Shown: piece after piece, positions 47,120-54,886 of the stretch
Position numbering within the stretch: the stretch's first letter is position 1
Layout of the letters: every line of letters begins with the position of its first letter
NCBI RefSeq assembly: GCF_005048855.1
Contig: NZ_SUME01000002.1
Coordinates: 62,001-126,000, forward strand
DNA from: Sphingobacterium olei
GTDB lineage: Bacteria; Bacteroidota; Bacteroidia; Sphingobacteriales; Sphingobacteriaceae
Reading direction: 5' to 3'
Length of the DNA: 64,000 bases
The notes under the pieces: generated by a model
Databases searched by the model: none
What the model was told of the DNA's origin: nothing
The model's input: only the letters and a program-made list of their open reading frames with translations
Position numbers and translations under genes: made by a program

Positions 47120-48850
47120 ATGAAAATGGAAAAGCTACAGAGAAATATTAAACTGCTGCTAATAGCCTTCGCAACCTTAGGTCTTTTAGGCCAGTGCAAA
47201 GAGGAGTTTAGCAAGACAATACCCCCACAAAACGAAGAAGAGGACGTGGATGTGGTATATGGAGCGCGAAAGGTATTATTACTAATTGTAGACGGCGCAC
47301 GCGGGCAATCAGTAAGAGATGCCAAATCCCCTACCCTAACCAAATTGCTACCGAACTCCATCCATACCTGGGTAGGATTAAGTGAGGAAAATGCGCAGGG
47401 CATTGCGGCAAACTGGACCGATATCTTTACCGGTGTAAATTATATCAAGCACGGCGTCGTAGATAACAACTTCGCTACCAATAAATTGGATATTTACCCG
47501 TCTATTTTTAGCCGGATAACAGACTTTGATCCGGAAGCCAAAATAGAGATTATTAGCCCCAATCAGCAATTTTTAGCTAATTACGGGACAGATGCTGAAG
47601 CAAAGCTTGCATCCGGTGATGATGACGTTAAAAACAAGGTAATAGCCAGCATAGGTGAGGAAGACCGCTCTTTAATTACTGCTCACTTTGAAGATGTACA
47701 GAAAGCGGGTATAAGCAGCGGATTCGACCTGTCGCACAACGCGTACAGGGAGGCCATCAACAGTTTTGATAGCAAGGTTGATGAGATCCTGAAAGCACTG
47801 GAGCAGAGAGAACATTATGCACGTGAAGACTGGTTGGTCGTTATCACCTCCAGTCAGGGTGGGCATTTTGATATCCCGGCGGGAGAAAATGACAACACCG
47901 TGTTTAGCAACCCATCGTTGAACACCTTTACGATTTTATACTCCCCGAAATACAATTCGAAATTTATCGGAAAGCCTTACATTGGGAATAAGCTTTCGGG
48001 TGAGTTTATGCGTTTTAACGACGTTAAATATGCGGAACTGCAGGCTGAAAACGACCTTTTCGATCTTGGATTAGATGATTTCACGATAGAGATTAAAATC
48101 AAGAAAAACAGGGGGGCAAATAATAACTATCGATTCAGCCATCCTTCGATAATTGGGAAAAGAGAGACTTGGCAAGGAGGCTGGGATAGAGAGCTGATGA
48201 ACGGCTGGGTTATCCATCTTTCAGACAATTTTTGGGTATTCAATGCCCGTGGTCATACAGGGTATGGGGAGGTCAAAGCGGATCAGAATCAACGGCTGAA
48301 TGACGCAACCTGGAACACTATTACTGTTGTCGGCCTGCACAGAGAGAACGAGCGGTTTGTACGATTATACACCAATGGTCAATTTAACCGGGAGGCAAAC
48401 ATTACCGGTTGGGGAAATCTAGATACCCGCTGGCCGCTACGAGTCGGCTTGTTACCTACACGTGAAAGCTGGCGTTCGGACGCGTACCTAGCCGACGTAA
48501 AGATCTGGAACACGGCGATGCCAGAGGATATGGTACAGCAGTTTAGCTGCGATATTGGAGTAGATCCAAATCATCCGTACTACGCTAATTTGGCAGGATA
48601 CTGGCCGATCATGGGTGGCAGCGTGGATGGAATGCTTCTCGACGAAGGGCCATACGGTGCTAACTTGAAACTGGGTGACCCCGGCTATCCGAGTACACAG
48701 CTTAATGATTTTATCTGCGCGCCTTCAACGACCGAATTGGGCCAAATGGTACCACGGACATATGATGTGTCGGCGCAAATCATCAGTTGGTTAAAGGTGC
48801 CTCGCCAATTAAATTGGCAGATGGATGGCCGGGTATGGTTGGACAAATAA
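47120..48850 (+). CDS. Inactive alkaline-phosphatase-superfamily lipoprotein with inserted LamG-like domain
   Basis: A 576-residue lipoprotein (ATLGLLGQC, then KEEF, a surface-export-like signal). Residues about 50-290 follow the nucleotide pyrophosphatase/phosphodiesterase fold: KVLLLIVDGARG (metal D58 kept), NWTDIFTG and HGV. But the nucleophile position is I95 (GIAANW for the usual T-x-P-N), the D-x-x-x-H pair is Q194 and I198 (VQKAGISSG), and the DH pair of SDHGG is S245, Q246 (SSQGG). Residues about 295-520 are a LamG-like jelly roll (FTIEIKIKKN; WPLRVGLLPTRESWRS). The last 34 residues (YDVSAQIISWL; QMDGRVWL) resemble the end of the phosphatase fold, so the LamG domain is inserted in it. 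Predicted to bind, not hydrolyse. Confidence 0.8.
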   Translation: MKMEKLQRNIKLLLIAFATLGLLGQCKEEFSKTIPPQNEEEDVDVVYGARKVLLLIVDGARGQSVRDAKSPTLTKLLPNSIHTWVGLSEENAQGIAANWTDIFTGVNYIKHGVVDNNFATNKLDIYPSIFSRITDFDPEAKIEIISPNQQFLANYGTDAEAKLASGDDDVKNKVIASIGEEDRSLITAHFEDVQKAGISSGFDLSHNAYREAINSFDSKVDEILKALEQREHYAREDWLVVITSSQGGHFDIPAGENDNTVFSNPSLNTFTILYSPKYNSKFIGKPYIGNKLSGEFMRFNDVKYAELQAENDLFDLGLDDFTIEIKIKKNRGANNNYRFSHPSIIGKRETWQGGWDRELMNGWVIHLSDNFWVFNARGHTGYGEVKADQNQRLNDATWNTITVVGLHRENERFVRLYTNGQFNREANITGWGNLDTRWPLRVGLLPTRESWRSDAYLADVKIWNTAMPEDMVQQFSCDIGVDPNHPYYANLAGYWPIMGGSVDGMLLDEGPYGANLKLGDPGYPSTQLNDFICAPSTTELGQMVPRTYDVSAQIISWLKVPRQLNWQMDGRVWLDK

Positions 48851-48858
48851 TTTATAAG

Positions 48859-50235
48859 ATGATGAAAATATTTAAAATATTCGCACTGATAGTAATAGTA
48901 GTCTACAGCTTCGTCGCCTGCCAAGAAACAAATCTCGAAGATTTTGACTTGCAGGCTGGTCAAGGTGTGCAGGTAGCGGCAAGCACCAACATTGGTACGA
49001 TCGCAAAAACAAATGAAACACTCACTATTCCAGTAAACCTAAAATTGAGTGGAGGTGCTTCGAAGGCTTTCGAGGTGAGCCTGCGAATCAATCAAGATAC
49101 CGTAACCAAGCAGATTCAAGAGGGCAAATTAACAAATGTCACTGCTATAGCATCAAGTTCAATATTGATTGATAATGTAGCCAAAGTGAATTATGGGTCG
49201 GACGTGGCACAGTTCGAAATAACGGTAGCTAGAACGGAAGTAGAGAAACATTTTGGAAAAAAAATAGCTATCGGATATACCATTGATAACGTTGGAAAAG
49301 AGAATAGCGTCGATCAAACTCAAAATACGGGTATAATCGTTATCAATACTTCTGAACTTTTGACCGTGGACGACATCCATTACATCTCTTTACAGACAGG
49401 TGGCAACATTATCGAAGTTAAAGACCGACAAAACTATTCGGCTAGTTCGGGAGGAATATCAATCCCATTAGTGGTTAATTTGGCAAGCTTTCCAAGCAGC
49501 GCCTTTTCGGTCGCCGTTGCCATTGATACGGATACTGTAGACGCGCTGATACTAGCAGGCACTTTACCTGCAAATACCGTAGCGTTACAGGAAGGCGAAT
49601 TCACGGTCGTCGAAAAGGTCACCTTCCCGAGCAATGCTAGCGAAGCTACATTTGCACTTGACGTACCTTGGACAGTTATCAATAATAACCTGGGAAAGCA
49701 ATTGGCAATTGTAGTACGTCTAGAAAGCCCGACTTTGCACATTCTCAATCCGGAAAAAAGCTATACTACTATTTTGATCGACTGTGACAATGTCCTTGAA
49801 GAAGATGTAACACATCTAGGGGTATTTTCGGTTAATAGGGACAATAACGGTGGTCCCGACGCTAACGAAGGATCGAAAAAAATGGTAGATAACAACTTCA
49901 ACAATAAGTTCTTGCAAGCGAACTTTACGGGCGATTTAGTATGCACGCTCGTATTTCCCGAACCACAAAAGATAGGTGCTTACACCTTAACTTCTGCAAA
50001 CGACGCTGCATCGCGGGATCCTAAGGAATGGAACCTGCAAGGGTCTAATGATGGTATTAATTGGACGACGATTGATAGCCGTTCAAATCAGGTATTTGCT
50101 ACCAGATTACTGACGAGACGGTTTAACGTCGCATATCCCGTTTCTTACACGCATTACAGACTCAATATAACGGCTATTGTCGGCGGCACAAATCTATTCC
50201 AAATTTGTGAATGGCGAATGATCAAAGTTCGTTAA
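48859..50235 (+). CDS. Lipoprotein with two DUF1735-like domains and a discoidin-like tail
   Basis: Start at 48859 (or 48862), 8 bp after the previous stop; a frame reaching back to 48787 overlaps that gene and lacks a signal. Product about 459 residues, lipobox VVYSFVAC. Two beta-sandwich domains of the DUF1735/BT_3987 N-terminal type follow (about 35-150: LTIPVNLKLSGGASKAFEVS; about 195-315: ISIPLVVNLASFPSSAFSVA). Residues about 320-459 are a discoidin-like domain (GGPDANEGSKKMVDNN, AYTLTSANDAASRDP, WNLQGSNDGINW, DSRSN, YRLNITAI). In BT_3987-like proteins the DUF1735 module precedes a glycosidase; here no enzyme follows. Confidence 0.8.
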   Translation: MMKIFKIFALIVIVVYSFVACQETNLEDFDLQAGQGVQVAASTNIGTIAKTNETLTIPVNLKLSGGASKAFEVSLRINQDTVTKQIQEGKLTNVTAIASSSILIDNVAKVNYGSDVAQFEITVARTEVEKHFGKKIAIGYTIDNVGKENSVDQTQNTGIIVINTSELLTVDDIHYISLQTGGNIIEVKDRQNYSASSGGISIPLVVNLASFPSSAFSVAVAIDTDTVDALILAGTLPANTVALQEGEFTVVEKVTFPSNASEATFALDVPWTVINNNLGKQLAIVVRLESPTLHILNPEKSYTTILIDCDNVLEEDVTHLGVFSVNRDNNGGPDANEGSKKMVDNNFNNKFLQANFTGDLVCTLVFPEPQKIGAYTLTSANDAASRDPKEWNLQGSNDGINWTTIDSRSNQVFATRLLTRRFNVAYPVSYTHYRLNITAIVGGTNLFQICEWRMIKVR

Positions 50236-50253
50236 CCTTTAACTTTAAACGTG

Positions 50254-51324
50254 ATGATTATAATCAAAAAATATTTGTACGTGGCCCTATCCTTAATGAT
50301 AGGCTTCACTTCCTGTTCGAAAGAGGAAAGCCCGATCATCGATGAAGAAGGACTCCTTCCGAAACCAACTTCTTCTTTTACTTATACTATACCCGATCCT
50401 AAAGATCCCTTTACTGTTAAATTTAACAATAGTTCTACCAATTTTGTGAATAGCAGATGGTCATTTGATGACGATAGCACTTCATCAGAGGCCTCCCCTA
50501 CACACACCTTTCTCAAAACAGGAATTTTTAACGTAAAGTTAATTTCACTTAACGAAGAGGGCTATTGGGCACAACGGGAGGAAACGGTAAATATATTGCC
50601 TACAGAATTAGTAGAGCTAGTTGCAACTCCTTCTGGAGAAAATCTTCGTATGTCGTACAATACAGACATGACCATAGGAAAAACAGATTGGTTTGTGAAG
50701 CGTGGAAGCGCAAACTATGTACAGCAATCGGAGAACGCCGATATGGAGGTCAACATACAATCGGGTGAGTTTGTAAATGCTTACGTGATATTGACAACAC
50801 CAAAAGGATCCAAAACGAGGCTTGATATGCTACTGATGAGATCTGGGATTGTCAAGGATCTTACAGTGTATGAAAATGAGTTTTCGGTATCGCATGAAAA
50901 CGACGGAGGTAAAGAGGCAGGTGAAGGATCACTAAAGCTGATCGACAATAATATTAATAGCAAATTTTTGATTTTCAGGATAGATCAAATTGGCGGTCCC
51001 TTCCATTGGCAGTTTGAGTACTTCCAGCCACAGGTCATCAATGCATACACAATGACGACAGGGAATGATGCACTCGGACGTGATCCTAAGAATTGGGACA
51101 TGCTAGCCTCGAATGATGGCACAAATTGGGTAACATTGGATAGCTACAATGACTATATCTTCCCTACAACCGGGGGACCGGATAATAATGGACGTAAGGC
51201 AACTTACACATTTACCTTTGATAATACGACGCCATATCACTACTATCGTCTTCAAGTACGGGCTGTAGGGTCGGGCACGCTATTTCAGATGGGAGAATTC
51301 AGGATGTTACAATTACCTGAGTAG
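50254..51324 (+). CDS. PKD plus discoidin-like surface lipoprotein
   Basis: Start at ATG 50254; a GTG at 50251 is in frame. Product about 356 residues, lipobox MIGFTSC followed by SKEES, a good surface-export signal. A PKD domain lies at about 40-118 (FTVKFNNSSTNFVNSRWSFD, SPTHTFLKTGIFNVKL), then a linking beta domain, then a discoidin-like tail from about 210 (GGKEAGEGSLKLIDNN, AYTMTTGNDALGRDP, WDMLASNDGTNW, YYRLQVRAVG, FQMGEF). Last gene of the locus, followed by a strong terminator. A ligand-binding role is inferred from the modules. Confidence 0.82.
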   Translation: MIIIKKYLYVALSLMIGFTSCSKEESPIIDEEGLLPKPTSSFTYTIPDPKDPFTVKFNNSSTNFVNSRWSFDDDSTSSEASPTHTFLKTGIFNVKLISLNEEGYWAQREETVNILPTELVELVATPSGENLRMSYNTDMTIGKTDWFVKRGSANYVQQSENADMEVNIQSGEFVNAYVILTTPKGSKTRLDMLLMRSGIVKDLTVYENEFSVSHENDGGKEAGEGSLKLIDNNINSKFLIFRIDQIGGPFHWQFEYFQPQVINAYTMTTGNDALGRDPKNWDMLASNDGTNWVTLDSYNDYIFPTTGGPDNNGRKATYTFTFDNTTPYHYYRLQVRAVGSGTLFQMGEFRMLQLPE

Positions 51325-51344
51325 GTTGATATTTAGTTTTATTT

Positions 51345-51389
51345 TTTTAAGCCCCCGCCTACTTAGATAAGCGGGGGCTTAAAATTTTT
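51345..51389 (+). terminator. Intrinsic terminator of the double SusCD locus
   Basis: A perfect 14-bp GC-rich stem (51345-51358 with 51371-51384) with a 12-nt loop, followed by TTTTTATTTT on the plus strand. It touches the 3' end of the convergent S9 peptidase gene; on the minus strand no U-run follows. Confidence 0.88.
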
Positions 51390-53790
51390 ATTTTCTTTTC
51401 AAATGCTTTTCTAAAAACTGATCCTGCTCCCAAAGGACATGTAATATACTTTCTTTGGACTGGTAACCGTGTGACTCAAAAGGCAATAATACCATGCGGA
51501 CAGGTGCTCCCAGATTCTTTAATGCCTGAAAGTAGCGCTCCGTCTGTAATGTAAACGTTCCTGGATTATTGTCTGCTGCACCGTGGATCAATAACATGGG
51601 AGTTTTCATCTTGTCGGCATGCATAAAAGGAGACATGGTATTATATACCTCAGGTACATCCCAATAATTGCGCTGTTCCCTTTGAAAGCCAAACGGTGTC
51701 AAGGTACGATTATAAGCGCCGGAACGTGCGATGCCGACAGCAAACAAATCCGAATGTGTCAACAGATTAGCCGTCATAAAAGCACCGTAGGAATGTCCGC
51801 CCACACCGACCCTCGTACGGTCAATATACCCAAGCTTATCTACTGCATCGATAGCCGCCTTTCCATTTGCGACAAGTTGTTCAATAAATGTATCGTTGGG
51901 TTCGTCCGTACCTTCTCCAATAACTGGAAAAGAAGCATCGTCTAATACCGCATAGCCTTTGGTTACCCAATACACAAATGATCCATAGTATGGAAAGGTG
52001 AAGTCATTGGGGTTTGCCGTATTCTGCCCCGCAGTACTCTTGTCTTTATACTCTGTTGGGTATGCCCAGATCAGCAGAGGCAATTTTTCCTTTTTGTTCC
52101 TATCGTATCCAGCTGGCAAATATAATGTTCCTGTTAAGTCTACGCCGTCGGCACGTTTATACGAAATTACTTCCTTGTAAACATCATCTAACCCTTTAAA
52201 TGGATTTTCAAAAGTAGTTAGCACAGATGATTTACCGGATTTAATGTTTTTAAGAAAATAGTTCGGATATAATGTCGGTGACTCTACGGATACGATGATA
52301 TCTCCTTTTGTTATATCAACGAGATCGATTATCGTTTCTTTTTTGCCTGGAGTAGCAGAGGTATACAATCTTTTTTTTGCGCCCGTCTTTAGATCGTATT
52401 CATCAATAAAAGGAAATTGCCCCTCTTTTGTAAAACCATTTCCTACCCAATAGGTTTTCTGTTTATGGATAAACATAACCTGTCTTCCATATTGATTTCG
52501 ATGCATATGGACATTGCCCGGATCACTATATGCATCTTGAGAGTTACGATCTAAAACTAATTTTGACGAGCCTGTAGTAGGATTCAATAAGAATGTCTTT
52601 GCACTACGAGTATCGTACCAAGAGGAATGAACCAATGTATTTTCTTCGTCACCCCATAACACACCGCTGTAGCGATCGATTAATTTAGTCAAAGATGTTG
52701 GTGAACTGGAAAATGGTGCATCCCACGTAAAAAGTTCATCCCTGAATTCAACTTTCTTGGCGGCATCCCCTTCATCCAACGCCTCGACGTAATATAAACT
52801 GGATGGTTTGTCGCTTCGCCAACCCATCGATCTTTTACCTTTACGCGTAGAGGAAAATCCTTTTGGCTGAACTTCTATTAGAGGAACTTCGTTGACGACC
52901 TTGATCAGGGTTCCAGCTAGATCGTAAACCTTTGTTTCCTGTGGAAATTGATAATAGGGAACGACATAAGAGAATGGCCCCTTAATCGTAGTAAGCAATA
53001 GGTAAAGTCCGTCTGGTGAGAATGATTTCTGAACAAACATGTCGCTATCCATAAATTTAGTCTGTTGCCCGTTGAGATCTACGACATACAGTTCGGCGTT
53101 TACTAGTGTTTTAAAATTTGATTCATCCTGTGGATTCTTCAACAGATCCTGATAGGTTCGCAATTGCGAAATTTGCCCCGTACTAGTTGATACAATGGGG
53201 CCTAATGGCAAATCTTTACTGCTGTCGATCAATTGCTTGCGATCTCCGTGCAATCTCATAATCAACAATTTGGAGCTATCTTTAAACCAAGTATAGGGTG
53301 TTCCTAAATTAGCATTCAAATTGTCGGCTGTCAACCTTTTGGCTTTTGCGTTCGACAACTCAACACACCATAGCTCTACACCTTGGGCTGTAGTGTGTGT
53401 GAAAACCAACATCTTGGAATCTGGTGAGAAGCTGACATGTGCTATCTTTGCCTGCTCTGGTAGTCCTGAAACGGGTATATCAGTTTTCTCTCCTGCTTTT
53501 TTAATCCTTAAATTATTCGAATAGGTAGTGGTACTTGATATATTCGTTAGTGGATTGATTCGTAACCCTCCTAATCGCAGCTCCTCTTGATTAAGTTCGT
53601 CTAAGCTTTTATATGTAGAACGATAAACAGACACAATCCAATTTTTATCCTCACTCATGCGGATAGTTGGTGGTCGTTGGTAATCAGCTAGCGCTAATAT
53701 TTCCGAAGAAGGCAGTTGATAAGTAACATTTTCTTGTGCATAAATTTTAAACACAAAGAGAAAGAACCAAAGAAAGAAGAATTTGTTCAT
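51388..53790 (-). CDS. S9-family prolyl-oligopeptidase-type peptidase
   Basis: An 800-residue exported peptidase (signal peptide to about residue 18, FLFVFKIYAQ). Residues about 25-540 form the beta-propeller; the alpha/beta-hydrolase domain follows. Catalytic triad: S667 (GVGGHSYGAFM), D740 (HGAADNNPG) and H774 (ESHGY). The GGHSYGAF form of the serine motif is typical of the S9D glutamyl-endopeptidase branch. It probably trims peptides in the periplasm. Convergent to the SusCD locus and with its own control region, so not part of that operon. Confidence 0.9.
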   Translation of the reverse strand: MNKFFFLWFFLFVFKIYAQENVTYQLPSSEILALADYQRPPTIRMSEDKNWIVSVYRSTYKSLDELNQEELRLGGLRINPLTNISSTTTYSNNLRIKKAGEKTDIPVSGLPEQAKIAHVSFSPDSKMLVFTHTTAQGVELWCVELSNAKAKRLTADNLNANLGTPYTWFKDSSKLLIMRLHGDRKQLIDSSKDLPLGPIVSTSTGQISQLRTYQDLLKNPQDESNFKTLVNAELYVVDLNGQQTKFMDSDMFVQKSFSPDGLYLLLTTIKGPFSYVVPYYQFPQETKVYDLAGTLIKVVNEVPLIEVQPKGFSSTRKGKRSMGWRSDKPSSLYYVEALDEGDAAKKVEFRDELFTWDAPFSSSPTSLTKLIDRYSGVLWGDEENTLVHSSWYDTRSAKTFLLNPTTGSSKLVLDRNSQDAYSDPGNVHMHRNQYGRQVMFIHKQKTYWVGNGFTKEGQFPFIDEYDLKTGAKKRLYTSATPGKKETIIDLVDITKGDIIVSVESPTLYPNYFLKNIKSGKSSVLTTFENPFKGLDDVYKEVISYKRADGVDLTGTLYLPAGYDRNKKEKLPLLIWAYPTEYKDKSTAGQNTANPNDFTFPYYGSFVYWVTKGYAVLDDASFPVIGEGTDEPNDTFIEQLVANGKAAIDAVDKLGYIDRTRVGVGGHSYGAFMTANLLTHSDLFAVGIARSGAYNRTLTPFGFQREQRNYWDVPEVYNTMSPFMHADKMKTPMLLIHGAADNNPGTFTLQTERYFQALKNLGAPVRMVLLPFESHGYQSKESILHVLWEQDQFLEKHLKRK

Positions 53791-54201
53791 TAGAATGGAT
53801 TATTTCATGTAAATGAATGACTTAATTTTAGTATTATCAAATCATTTGGAAACTCCTATAAGTTTACTTATTATTTTGATATAACCTGCAAAAATTAACT
53901 GGTTTTTTTTGCATAAATTAGTCATTTTTTAAGTGCAGAAATCCAACTGCAAGAAGGTATTTTAAAGTTATCCACATATCTTGCACACTGTAAAACAAAT
54001 CATTACACAAAAACCACCTTCACCAAGCGCATTTCTGTTGAAGTTGTAAAATTAATGTGGAAAAGTATAACTACCGCTCGCGTATAAAATATATGATATT
54101 TGTTTAACAAGAGATTTTGACAATCTCGAAAAATCATAATTCATTAAATACATGGTACCAGAGGGTTAGCTTCTTCTGTTACTTTTAAACTTAACTATAA
54201 C
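53791..54201. other. 411-bp gene-free region between the S9 peptidase and nrd operon
   Basis: AT-rich and non-coding, it must hold the divergent promoters of the peptidase and nrd genes. No perfect TTG-N20-TAnnTTTG was found. GATATTTG (54095-54102) is a one-mismatch -7 box for nrd. A dyad GAGATT-TTGAC-AATCTC (54111-54127) lies 75 bp before nrdH. No clear NrdR box was recognised. Confidence 0.5.
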
Positions 54202-54438
54202 ATGGCAAGAATCATTAAATTCGAAAAAAATGACTGTGCTCCATGCGCACAAGTATCGGCTTACCTTGACAACAAAGGTATCTCTTACGAAACGGTTAAT
54301 CCTTTCGATGAACCTGAATTGGCAGTTAAGTTCAAAGTAAGAACAGTACCTACCGTACTTGTACTAGAAGAAGACGAAATAAAACACCGCATCATAGGAT
54401 TCAGACCAGAGGAATTAGAAGCAGCTATTGCACAATAA
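54202..54438 (+). CDS. nrdH: NrdH-like glutaredoxin/thioredoxin
   Basis: A 78-residue redoxin with active site CAPC (C12, C15), VRTVPTVLV (cis-proline) and IIGFRPEEL, where GFRP is the NrdH-type thioredoxin-reductase contact. It supplies electrons to the class Ib reductase encoded downstream. The usual NrdH active site is C-x-Q-C, so CAPC is a variant. First gene of the nrdHIEF operon. Confidence 0.88.
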   Translation: MARIIKFEKNDCAPCAQVSAYLDNKGISYETVNPFDEPELAVKFKVRTVPTVLVLEEDEIKHRIIGFRPEELEAAIAQ

Positions 54439-54459
54439 GAATTTCGTACTATTTAAAGC

Positions 54460-54876
54460 ATGACTGACATGACACATTTATATTACGATAGCAGAACGGG
54501 CAATGTACAGCGCTTTATTGACAAAGTGATTCAGATTACAGGCTGGACGGCACACCGCATCCATAAGGATATGGTTGTTGACAAGCCGGGACACCTTATT
54601 ACCTTTACAACGAATTTTGGCAAAGTGCCCCCGCTGACTGAAGAATTTTTACAAACACAGCACAGCAACTTTTTTTCAGTTACATCCAGCGGTAACCGCA
54701 ACTGGGGAAGAAATTTTGGCGTTGCTGCAGATAAAATTGCAGAACAATATGATATTCCAATGGCTTTCAAGTTTGAGCTGTCGGGTACCATGGAGGATAT
54801 TAATCAATTTATAGACATCATAAAAAATCAATACTATGATAGCAAACGAGGTAGCAAAAAACTGGATATTGCTTAA
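54460..54876 (+). CDS. nrdI: NrdI flavodoxin
   Basis: A 138-residue flavodoxin-like protein. YYDSRTGNVQRF is the FMN phosphate loop, FTTNFGKVP the second loop, and SSGNRNWGRNFGVAAD with FKFELSGTMEDI the NrdI signature. It generates the oxidant that assembles the dimanganese-tyrosyl radical cofactor of NrdF. It sits 21 bp after nrdH and 10 bp before the chosen nrdE start. Confidence 0.93.
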   Translation: MTDMTHLYYDSRTGNVQRFIDKVIQITGWTAHRIHKDMVVDKPGHLITFTTNFGKVPPLTEEFLQTQHSNFFSVTSSGNRNWGRNFGVAADKIAEQYDIPMAFKFELSGTMEDINQFIDIIKNQYYDSKRGSKKLDIA

Positions 54877-54886
54877 TAACGAAATC

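Noticed and set aside
53940..54200. An NrdR-box pair controlling the nrd operon.
   Set aside because: No stretch matches the 16-bp NrdR consensus well enough; AT-rich sequence gives only partial matches.
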